Shown here piece by piece: positions 1-6,538 of a stretch of 48,553 bases of DNA (positions are counted from its first letter, which is position 1; every line of letters begins with the position of its first letter). Below the pieces are notes generated by a model that saw only the letters and a program-made list of their open reading frames with translations, had not been told where the DNA came from and did no database searches. This DNA comes from Bacillota bacterium (GTDB taxonomy: Bacteria > Bacillota > Sulfobacillia > JAJZYS01 > JAJYTV01), in NCBI GenBank assembly GCA_021793215.1, contig JAJYTE010000020.1:1-48553 (forward strand). Direction: 5' to 3'. A program made the position numbers and the translations under genes.

Positions 1-140
1 GCGCAGGACGCCTGGGCGGATCATCCGTATCGACGGTGATCGAGACGAACCAGCGATCCGCCGTCCGCGATACCGTCGCCGACACGATCTTGCCGGAGAA
101 ACGCAGATCTTCCCGCATGCGCACCCATGCCCGATCCGAG
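1..140 (-). pseudogene. tnpB: TnpB (IS200/IS605 OrfB) transposase remnant, cut by window edge
   Basis: Reading leftward from about base 127, one frame gives WVRMREDLRFSGK followed by VSRTADRWFVSITV, which is the signature central segment of IS605-family OrfB/TnpB proteins (RNA-guided nucleases that accompany IS200/IS605 elements). The frame stays open to the left edge, so the C-terminal RuvC and zinc-finger part would lie outside the window. Upstream of the tryptophan the TnpB frame cannot be followed. The sequence just before it (GLGS) is in another frame, as if one extra base were present in the GGGC at about 130-134, and beyond that I see no TnpB-like residues and no start codon. I read it as a 5'-truncated, frameshifted remnant. 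The family is clear. Whether the element is dead depends on the sequence outside the window. Confidence 0.6.
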
Positions 141-311
141 GCCAGGCACCACCTCGAACGTCCAGCCCTGGCTGGCGCAGTACAATTCCAAGACCTGCTT
201 CACCGTGGCCGGCCTCCCATCCTGCCGATGAAAGCGACTGTTCCATGCGACACGACATAAAACAGAGAAAGGGCGCTTGCCTTCGAGCGTCGCAACGAGA
301 GGAGGTTCCCC

Positions 312-722
312 TTGGCAACGACTTGCGGCCCGGTGTACGAGGTCAGTGCGAAGTACACGGAACAGCTCAACTACTCGAACCCGGTCGGTCGGCCGGTCCA
401 GCCGATCAGGTTCGAGGAGGAGCGGTTCTTCATGCTCAACACCGACTACGAGGAGTTCTGGACCCACCCTCCCGACGTGCCGCCGAAGGAGTACGTGTTC
501 CGCTACGGAACCAAGGCTGCGCCCGGTGGCTACTTGCCGGGTCATCTGCCGATCTACAGCCTGATCCCGGGCAGTTACCACTACCAGCCCCTCGTCGAGG
601 TCGTCGAGGTGTACGTTCCGAGTACCTACATCGCGAACAGCCTGCGCTCGGCGCACGCCGTCCTGACAAGCGACTATCCGACCAACGAGGCCGGAACCTA
701 CTTCGTTCGACCAGTTCTGTAG
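312..722 (+). CDS. Protein of unknown function, paralogue of the C-terminal half of the next gene
   Basis: A 136-residue protein starting at TTG 312, chosen because AGAGGAGG lies 7-8 bases upstream. It has no signal peptide or membrane segment, is rich in Tyr and Pro, and I do not recognise a family. Its body aligns with the C-terminal half of the downstream gene. Both share TEQLxYxNP near the start, then (P/A)xEYV, and near the end IPGxxxYxP, VxVPxxYxxNxLRSA and a Tyr-rich tail, so they are tandem paralogues that diverged after duplication. The spacing to the next start (about 15 bases, with its own GAGGAGG) suggests one transcript. Function unknown. The peptidoglycan-binding domain on its partner makes a spore- or wall-associated role conceivable, but that is inference. 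Confidence 0.6.
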   Translation: MATTCGPVYEVSAKYTEQLNYSNPVGRPVQPIRFEEERFFMLNTDYEEFWTHPPDVPPKEYVFRYGTKAAPGGYLPGHLPIYSLIPGSYHYQPLVEVVEVYVPSTYIANSLRSAHAVLTSDYPTNEAGTYFVRPVL

Positions 723-737
723 AGAGGAGGACTGGCG

Positions 738-1339
738 TTGTCCGATGCCCTGCCCTGCCGCCCCGTGACCCGTACACCCGCGGACAAAACGTGAAGGCCA
801 TCCAGAGCTCCCTGACGGGGCACGGCTTCGACTTCGCTCCGATCGACGGGATCTTCGGACCGCTCACGGCGGACGCGGTCGAGCGCTTTAAGCAGTGGCG
901 CGGCATCACACCCGTGAACCCGTACGTCGACCTGCCGATCTACTACGCGCTCGGCGTGCGCTGCGTCTCGACCCCGGAGCTGACGGAGCAGCTCGACTAC
1001 AACAATCCGCTCTACCAGATCATCGATACCGCGTGATTCGACGGCAAGAAGTACTGGGCCTACGGCCAGAACATCCCCTTGCCGATCGACCCGACCAAAC
1101 CCAAGGTCGCGCAGGAGTACGTCATCGCGTACTACGTGAGCCCGCACGGAATTCCGCAGTCGGTGCCCCTGCAGCTGAACATCTACGACGCGATCCCCGG
1201 GATGCCGGAGTACAGCCCGATCTGGCACCTCAACTACGTGATCGTGCCGAGGGACTACTTGCCGAACACGCTGCGCTCGGCGGAGCAGGCCAAGTGCTCC
1301 GGCTACTCGATCGTCAGCAGCGACACCTACGTCAACTGA
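738..1339 (+). pseudogene. Peptidoglycan-binding-domain protein, reading frame broken twice
   Basis: A TTG at 738 has an excellent GAGAGGAGG ribosome site, but its frame ends after 18 codons. The coding frame that follows gives RGQNVKAIQSSLTGHGF and DGIFGPLTADAVERFK, a PG_binding_1 repeat, then a region homologous to the preceding gene. Two lesions are visible. First, a direct repeat CTGCCCTGCC at about 752-761: removing one 5-base copy joins the TTG start to the domain frame (start LSDALPPRDPYTRGQ). Second, an in-frame TGA at 1034-1036, after which the same frame continues 101 codons to 1339. The upstream paralogue has Arg at the residue aligned with this TGA (IRFEEERFF against A-stop-FDGKKYW), so a CGA-to-TGA change is the simplest explanation. 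Restored, the protein would be about 199 residues. Probably a pseudogene, or a real gene carrying sequence errors. Confidence 0.6.
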
Positions 1340-1405
1340 CCGATCCTCTAGGCCGGCGTGTCCGGCCTCCATGCAGCGCGGTCCCGAGACGCCTCGTCCG
1401 CTGGC

Positions 1406-1448
1406 AACACACCGGGAGCCCCGCAGTGCGCGGGGCTCCCGGTGTGTT
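1406..1448. terminator. Perfect 19-bp inverted repeat, bidirectional terminator between convergent genes
   Basis: Bases 1406-1424 and 1430-1448 are exact reverse complements, with a 5-base loop. The hairpin lies between the end of the plus-strand paralogue pair (1339) and the stop codon of the minus-strand selenoprotein gene (1448-1450), which it touches. There is only a short T-tract on either side, so termination in both directions is inferred from position and stem strength. Confidence 0.75.
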
Positions 1449-1768
1449 CACTTCTCTTCGCGGGGCGGCTTCCACCAGTAGTGGCGCCGCTCCGATGCGA
1501 GCTTGGCCCGGTCAGCCATCGCAAGCGCGACGCCAGCCCCGACGGAACCGGCCATCTGCACCGCCTCCGCGATCTCCTCCTCGGTCGCACCCAGTTTCTT
1601 CGCACCTGCGAAGTGGGAGACCGCTCAGGGCTCGCAGTGGTAGGCGAGCACCAGCGCCAAATGGATCAGTTCCTTCGTCTTCGGGTCGAGCGCGCCTTCG
1701 GCGTGCGTCTCCCGGAAGTAGGAGACAAAGTTGGGATTGCCGCTGAAGTAGGTCGGCAACTCGGGCAT
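1448..1768 (-). CDS. AhpD/carboxymuconolactone decarboxylase-family selenoprotein, Sec at residue 48 (UGA at 1625-1627)
   Basis: A 106-residue protein starting at ATG 1768, with GAAGGAGG 7 bases upstream. Reading through one in-frame TGA gives a typical small CMD/AhpD domain: LxPKTKELIHLALVLAYHC, then E-P-[TGA]-AVSHFAGAKKLGATEEEI. In this family the active site is CxxCxxxH, used as a peroxidatic/thiol redox pair. Here Cys45 and His52 are present and the TGA sits exactly at the second cysteine, giving Cys-x-x-Sec. The domain continues without other stops to TGA 1448. A SECIS-like hairpin follows the UGA (separate entry). The gene is 59 bases downstream of ilvA on the same strand, so it may be read from the T-box promoter. 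AhpD-like selenoproteins have been described from metagenomes. The substrate is unknown. The alternative is a plain TGC-to-TGA mutation or error, which the hairpin geometry argues against. Standard gene calling would miss this gene. Confidence 0.82.
1590..1617 (-). promoter_or_regulatory. Bacterial SECIS-like hairpin downstream of the UGA codon
   Basis: In mRNA sense, CCCA + CUUCGC form the left arm, AGGU the loop, and GCGAAG + (bulged AAAC) + UGGG the right arm. Counting the U of UGA as 1, the loop guanines fall at positions 22 and 23 inside GCAGGU (19-24), and there is a U at 17. From memory of the E. coli fdhF SECIS, its GCAGGU and bulged U17 occupy the same positions; these are the SelB contacts. 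A 6-bp perfect upper stem with a 4-base G-containing apical loop at this distance is what bacterial SelB elements require. The hairpin is also fully inside coding sequence, as expected in bacteria. Not seen: any selA, selB or selC gene in this window. Confidence 0.75.
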
Positions 1769-1827
1769 GCGATCGCCTCCTTCGCGCCAGGGTTCTCCTC
1801 AGCCTTCCGTACACCTGCCGATTCGGT

Positions 1828-2885
1828 TCAGGCGCCCGCCGCTCTGCCGTCCGTCACCGGTGCGCTCCGTGCACCAATTTCAGCAACCTCTCCCTCCCGG
1901 GACGGGGGCGCTGCCAGCAGTCGCTGCACGGACGCCGGCAGAACGCGCCCGACGTCGATGTTCCCGCCTGTCACGAGGACTGCCACCTTGCCGGAGCGCG
2001 CACCGACCGCCCGCGCCAGAACGGCTGCCAGCCCCACCGCACCGGCTCCTTCGACCAACATCTTCGCGCGTTCCAAAAGGAGCGAGATGGCATCCGCGAT
2101 CTTCGCCTCGTCCACGGTGATGAGGTCGTCAAGATATCGCTGCAGGAGGGGGAACACGATCTCTCCGGGACGTCCCACCGCAAGGCCGTCGGCCAAGGTG
2201 GGGGTCACCGGGCGTTCGACACGTCGGCCGCATCCCCAGGAGTCGGCCATCGCCGGCGCATGGGCGGCCTGGACGCCGACCACCCGCGTGCTCGGCGAGA
2301 GAGACTTGACCACGAACCCGATGCCGGCCGCGAGTCCACCCCCGCCGACCGGCACCACCACGGTGTCCAATGCTTGGAGCTCCGTGAGCACCTCGAGGGC
2401 GATCGTACCCTGGCCGGCGATCACGTCGTAGTCGTCGAAGGGGTGCACGAACGTGGCCCCGAGCTCTGCCTGCAGCCTGCGCGCCTCCGCGTAGGCCTCG
2501 TCGTAGTTCTCGCCGTGCAGCACCACCCGCGCGCCGTAGCCCTCCGTGGCCAGCTGCTTGGCCCTCGGAGCGCTGGCCGGCATCACGACGGTCGCAGGAA
2601 CTCCGAAGACGCGCGCGGCGAACGCGACGCCCTGGGCGTGGTTGCCGGCCGAGGAGGCGATCACGCCCCGGCTGCGGCACTCTGGTGCGAGGTTCGCGAT
2701 GCAGTTGTAGGCCCCGCGGACCTTGAATGACCCCGTCTTCTGCTCGTTCTCGAGCTTGAGGTATACCTCGGCGCCGCCCAGTGCGCTGAACGTCTCCGAG
2801 TAGGCGAGGCGCGTGCAGTGCACTACCGGTGCGAGCACGCGCTCGGCGGCCCTGACGGACTCCAGTGTCAGTGTCGAATCCCCAA
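1828..2885 (-). CDS. ilvA: Threonine dehydratase (threonine ammonia-lyase), T-box regulated
   Basis: PLP enzyme of fold type II that deaminates threonine to 2-oxobutanoate, the entry step to isoleucine. Visible motifs: LKLENEQKTGSFKVRGA with the PLP lysine, SAGNHAQGVAFAA, the phosphate-binding VPVGGGGLAAG, and a C-terminal VTGGNIDVG. At about 336-352 residues it lacks the regulatory ACT domain of long biosynthetic forms. The start is odd. GTG 2838 opens the frame, but conserved N-terminal sequence (LTLESVRAAERVLAPVVH) continues in frame upstream without any ATG/GTG/TTG. GGAGG is followed at normal spacing by TTG 2885, which is one base out of frame. Adding one G to the GGGG at 2880-2883 would fuse that TTG to the conserved N-terminus. 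I therefore give 2885 as the likely true start with a one-base discrepancy. The T-box makes an isoleucine-biosynthetic role more likely than catabolism. Confidence 0.85.
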
Positions 2886-2927
2886 GCGATCGCCTCCGTT
2901 GTCATCTGTGCAGGTGGGCGCCGGACA

Positions 2928-3212
2928 CAAAAACACCCGTCCCCCAAGGGACGGGTTTCCCCGCGGTGCCACCCTCATTGCAGACTGCCGCCTTGCAGGA
3001 GTCTGCCGCTCATTGCGGTCTCGGCACGCATGCGCGAAGTCCGCCGTGTCGCTAACGTGACACGACCCCGCTCAGCTCTACTGGCGGCGAAGTTCGTCGC
3101 GTTCGGCTGAAGGCTCAGGGAGGATGCCTGTGCTGGCTCGCCCGTCCGGTTTCAGCCACCCCGGACTCTCTGTTGGGCAGCGGCCGCGCACGACCTGTTC
3201 CCCTCATCGCGG
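2928..3212 (-). promoter_or_regulatory. T-box leader, probably tRNA-Ile responsive, upstream of ilvA
   Basis: Read on the minus strand, the canonical T-box sequence AGGGTGGCACCGCGG lies at 2961-2975, just before a rho-independent terminator (arms 2935-2943 and 2948-2956, then five T at 2929-2933). Upstream, Stem I features are present: AGAGAG followed by GGGGTGGCTGAAACCGGAC (AG bulge and distal loop). An AUC triplet at 3123-3125 stands on the 3' side where the specifier codon is expected. AUC is an isoleucine codon, which fits control of ilvA by uncharged tRNA-Ile. The T-box call is firm. The specifier assignment is positional and less certain. Confidence 0.88.
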
Positions 3213-3223
3213 TGTTGCGACGT

Positions 3224-3252
3224 ATGCTACCCGCTCTCCGGCGTGTGGTCAA
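3224..3252 (-). promoter_or_regulatory. Sigma-A-type promoter of the T-box/ilvA transcript
   Basis: On the minus strand TTGACC (3247-3252) and TAGCAT (3224-3229) are separated by exactly 17 bases. Transcription would begin a few bases before T-box Stem I. Confidence 0.6.
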
Positions 3253-3276
3253 GGGCAAGTTGCGTGGCGCGACCGC

Positions 3277-3312
3277 GCAGCGGCCCGCTCCTCGGTGGGG
3301 GCGGGCCGCTGC
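3277..3312 (-). terminator. Hairpin terminator after the nitrilase-family gene
   Basis: GCAGCGGCCCGC (3277-3288) and GCGGGCCGCTGC (3301-3312) form a perfect 12-bp stem just past the stop codon at 3323. There is no clear T-tract, so termination is inferred from position. Confidence 0.5.
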
Positions 3313-3322
3313 GGCGCCGGCT

Positions 3323-4135
3323 CTACGGCAGAAGGATCGGAGGCTTTCGGTAGACGTCGGGCCTGAGGTCTCGGAGTCCCGTCAGGTCGGAGAAGCGCGT
3401 GGGCCCGACCGCGTCGAGGTCGAGCTGCGCTACCAGCACTCCCTCCGCGGCCGCGCCCAGGAAGCCAAGCGGGTCCCCTCCCGGTGAGAGTACCTGGCTG
3501 TGCCCCCCGAAGGCGAGATCGCCGTCGCGCCCCGCGCGGTTGCACGCGATGACGTAGCAGCCGTTCTCGATCGCGCGGGCGCGTAGGAGCGCGTCCCAGT
3601 AGCGGATGGACCCCTCATCCCAGGCCGAGACGACGAGCAGAACCTGCGCACCCGCGAGCGCGCTCGCCCGTCCCCACTCCGGGAACGCGATGTCCCAGCA
3701 GATGCCGAGTCCCATCGTCGCGTCGCCGACGCGCGCGAGCCGGAACTCGTCGCCCGCTGCGAAGTACAGCCGTTCCTCTTGCCAGAGATGCACCTTGCGG
3801 TAGGACGCCGCTGCGGACCCGTCCGCGCCGATCAGCAGGAGCCCGTCGTAGAGAATCCCCTCACGGTTCGGGTCACGCTCGGGAAGTCCGGCCGCGATCG
3901 GCGTCCCCACGGCGCGGGCGGCTTCCTGCAGGGCCAGGAGCGCTCCCGGCACCTCCTCCGACATGGGCCAGAAACCTGACCTGGCATCGTAGCCCGTCAG
4001 CGCCAGTTCGGGGAACACGATCAGGTCCAGAGGACCGTGCGTCCGCCGCACTGTGCGAACGATTTCCGCCATGCGCTGGGCGTTGCCGTGCACGTCGCCC
4101 AGTACCGGTGCGAACTGGGACAGGGCGACCTTCAT
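3323..4135 (-). CDS. Carbon-nitrogen hydrolase (nitrilase superfamily)
   Basis: A 270-residue cytosolic amidase-type enzyme. The Glu-Lys-Cys triad is complete: Glu43 in VFPELALTGYD, Lys114 in YRKVHL and Cys146 in GLGICWD. Family length is usually 260-290. Substrates of this branch include small aliphatic amides, carbamoyl compounds and omega-amides; nothing here fixes which. The start ATG 4135 fits the family N-terminus (MKVALSQFAP). An in-frame GTG at 4147 is possible, and the ribosome site is weak. It begins 16 bases after the stop of the APC permease gene on the same strand, so the two are probably co-transcribed, suggesting uptake plus hydrolysis of one amide-type compound (inference). 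Confidence 0.88.
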   Translation of the reverse strand: MKVALSQFAPVLGDVHGNAQRMAEIVRTVRRTHGPLDLIVFPELALTGYDARSGFWPMSEEVPGALLALQEAARAVGTPIAAGLPERDPNREGILYDGLLLIGADGSAAASYRKVHLWQEERLYFAAGDEFRLARVGDATMGLGICWDIAFPEWGRASALAGAQVLLVVSAWDEGSIRYWDALLRARAIENGCYVIACNRAGRDGDLAFGGHSQVLSPGGDPLGFLGAAAEGVLVAQLDLDAVGPTRFSDLTGLRDLRPDVYRKPPILLP

Positions 4136-4151
4136 CGTCCGCGCCACGGGA

Positions 4152-5564
4152 TTAGGCGCCGCCGTCTTGGCCGATCGTCGCGAGGCTGGCGTCGATGGCG
4201 GCGGCGCGCTCCGCACTGCGGGCACGGATCGACCGCACCTGCGCGAGGCCGACGATCACGGCCACGATCGCGATCAGGGCAGCGATCCAGACCGGGAACT
4301 GAGGCGGCACGAACGTCGTCCAGAGTCCGACGAGAATGGTGAGGATCGACAGTGTCGGCAGCAGTCCGTGCCGGACGAAGCCGAACTTGCCCAGTCGCTT
4401 GTAGAATGTCATGAGACCGGCGTTGCCGATCAGGTGGGCCAGGAACTCCGCCATCGTAGCTCCGAGCAGGAGGAAGATGAAGCCGTTCCCTGGTCCCTGC
4501 CAGAAGCCGACGACCAAAACCAGCACCAACGCCGCGAGGGTCAGCGCCCGAATGGCGTTGATCGGCGTGCCGCGCCGTTCATCCACCTTGGCCAGGCCCG
4601 CGGGCAGGAGGCCCGCCTTGCCGAACGAGTAGACTAGGCGGCTCACGACGATCGTCGCCGCGACGTTGATGCCGACGACGCTGTTGAGCGCCAGGAGGCC
4701 GACGATGAGTTCCGGCCCCGCACCGAGGTAGTTGTGGATGACGACCAGCCCAGGGATGTTTGCGGAGGCGAATGCAGCCATGTGCAGCGGTCCCCAGCCG
4801 ATCGTGAAGGCGTAGGAGACGAGGATGTACAGGACCGCCACGATCAACGTGCCGATCACAAGCGCCCGCTTGATGGTCTGGCGCGGCGCCTGCGCCTCCT
4901 CTCCCAGGTAGACGGTCGCTGTGGAGCCGGACATGCCGAAGGCCGCCACGAGCATCGCGATCCCGAAGCCGGAAATGCCGCCGGTGGCGAAGTGCGGCGT
5001 GAAGACCGCCAGGGTATTGTGGTCGCCGGCGCGCGCGATGATCACGACGCTGACGATCAGCAGTACGACGAGTTCGAGGAGTACGGTCGCGATGCCGTAG
5101 TTGAGCGACAGTTTGATCCCGTTGACGTTCAGGAGATAGACAGGGACCAGGAAGAGGATCGCCAGCGGCAGCCAGAACCACGCCGGGAGCGTGACGCCAA
5201 GCAGTCCGAAGAGGAACGGGACGAGCAGTCCGAAGAAGAGGCTGTTCGCGGGGATCAGAAATAGGTAGTAGATCGCGTAGGAGATGCCGGCCATGTAGCC
5301 GGCCTCGGTGCCTGTGCCTTTCGCGACGAAGTAGTACATCCCGCTCGCGCTGGAGAGACGCAGCGAGAACTGGTAGGGCGTGTTGATCCAGAGGAAGACG
5401 ATTACGATGCCCGCGACGTAGGCGAGCGGCAGCGACCCGAGGCCGAAGGCGGCCGCCGCCGTCAGGGCCGTCGTTGCGGAGCCCAGCGGACCGTTCGCCA
5501 TGAGGCCCTGGGCGAGCACGTGCCAGAAGGAAGCCGACCCCTTGCGCAGTGATCCTGTGGACAT
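4152..5564 (-). CDS. APC-family amino acid/amine permease
   Basis: A membrane transporter of about 470 residues with roughly 12 hydrophobic segments and the usual APC layout: substrate-site helix near SATTALTAAAAFGLGSLPLAY, a conserved FGMSGSTATVYLGEEAQAPRQ loop, and GKAGLLPAGLAKVDERRGTP (APC motif before the eighth to ninth helix). Two consecutive ATGs (5567, 5564) follow GGGGGGAG; I use the second, which gives better spacing. The substrate cannot be named. Neighbours are the amidase downstream and an IclR regulator plus aminotransferase in tandem, so amino acid, amine or GABA-like substrates are plausible. The 200-base leader upstream is discussed in the findings. Confidence 0.88.
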   Translation of the reverse strand: MSTGSLRKGSASFWHVLAQGLMANGPLGSATTALTAAAAFGLGSLPLAYVAGIVIVFLWINTPYQFSLRLSSASGMYYFVAKGTGTEAGYMAGISYAIYYLFLIPANSLFFGLLVPFLFGLLGVTLPAWFWLPLAILFLVPVYLLNVNGIKLSLNYGIATVLLELVVLLIVSVVIIARAGDHNTLAVFTPHFATGGISGFGIAMLVAAFGMSGSTATVYLGEEAQAPRQTIKRALVIGTLIVAVLYILVSYAFTIGWGPLHMAAFASANIPGLVVIHNYLGAGPELIVGLLALNSVVGINVAATIVVSRLVYSFGKAGLLPAGLAKVDERRGTPINAIRALTLAALVLVLVVGFWQGPGNGFIFLLLGATMAEFLAHLIGNAGLMTFYKRLGKFGFVRHGLLPTLSILTILVGLWTTFVPPQFPVWIAALIAIVAVIVGLAQVRSIRARSAERAAAIDASLATIGQDGGA

Positions 5565-5779
5565 CATTCTCCCCCCAAGTCTAGAGATTCCCGCCCCCGA
5601 TGGCCCCTTACACCTCCTCCCGCCGACGGCTAAGGAGACAGCAAACTGCATAAGTAGTCCGAAGGCTGCCAGTGGTTCAGGCCTGGACTCCTATGCTGCA
5701 CTACGTTGGCCTGATCAGGTTCTCTGGGTCGCACCCGCTACCTGCTACGCTGGGCGGAGGATACGAGTTGTTCGAATGA

Positions 5780-6538
5780 TTATGCTGAGGAGAGCGGTGT
5801 CGCACCGTGCAATCGCCCGGAGATCTCCCGGGCGGCGGAGACGATCTGCGGGGCGCATGAAAGGATTTCGTCCATCCCCTTGCGGTGGCTTGGCACGGTG
5901 AGAGACAAGCTCGCAACGATCAGGCCGTCCTGGAAGATCGGTGCGGCGATGCAGTTGATGCCAATCTCCAGCTCCTGGTCGTCGATCGCGAACCCCCGCC
6001 GCCGGGTTTCCTCGAGATCTCTCTCGAGTGCCCGGCGATCGGTGATCGTACGCTGCGTGAAGGCGCGAAGCGACGTACGCGCGATCAGGTCGCGGCGCGC
6101 CGCCTCCGGCATGTGGGCGAGCAGCACCTTGCCCATGGCCGAGGCGTGGATCGGGGCGCGGAACCCGGTGTTGAACGCCACCTGCAGGAGGTGGCTGGAC
6201 TTCAACGTCTCGATGCACACGGCGGAATCCGCATCGAGCGTCGCGACCTGCACGTCCTCCTGAAGCGCCGCGGTCAGACGCTGCATGACGTCGCGCGACG
6301 CCAGGCGGACGTCCTGCGCAGCGCCGCCCGTGTAGCGCTTGAACTGCTCCGTCAGCCGGTACCGCCCGCGCTCGTCCGTTCGGACGAGCCCCAGTTCCTG
6401 CAGGGAACCCAAAAAACGCAGCAACGTGGGGTCTGCGAGCGCTACGCGGCGTCCGAGCTCGAGCAGACCGAGTCCTTCGGCGCTGGCTTCCGCAAGCGCG
6501 TCCAGGATCTGGAACAGACGGGACACGGCCCGCATCAT
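5780..6538 (-). CDS. IclR-family transcriptional regulator
   Basis: A 252-residue regulator with an N-terminal winged helix (AVSRLFQILDALAEAS to LVRTDERGRYRLTEQ, residues 1-65) and a C-terminal effector domain with the typical GxxxPIHASAMGKVLLAHMP and a late GINCIAAPIFQ segment. It starts at ATG 6538, overlapping the aminotransferase stop (TGATG), or at the adjacent ATG 6535. Translational coupling indicates it is made with the aminotransferase. IclR proteins bind small carboxylates and usually control neighbouring catabolic genes, here probably the aminotransferase and the APC permease (inference). Confidence 0.9.
   Translation of the reverse strand: MMRAVSRLFQILDALAEASAEGLGLLELGRRVALADPTLLRFLGSLQELGLVRTDERGRYRLTEQFKRYTGGAAQDVRLASRDVMQRLTAALQEDVQVATLDADSAVCIETLKSSHLLQVAFNTGFRAPIHASAMGKVLLAHMPEAARRDLIARTSLRAFTQRTITDRRALERDLEETRRRGFAIDDQELEIGINCIAAPIFQDGLIVASLSLTVPSHRKGMDEILSCAPQIVSAAREISGRLHGATPLSSA

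Noticed and set aside
1034-1036. In-frame TGA in the PG-binding gene as a second selenocysteine codon
   Set aside because: No cysteine partner, no redox motif, no SECIS loop at the right distance, the paralogue has Arg there, and the gene has another frame lesion.
5711-5722. TPP riboswitch upstream of the APC permease
   Set aside because: Only a 10-base identity (GAACCTGATC) plus loose pieces; required helices are absent. Kept as a point to check, not as a feature.
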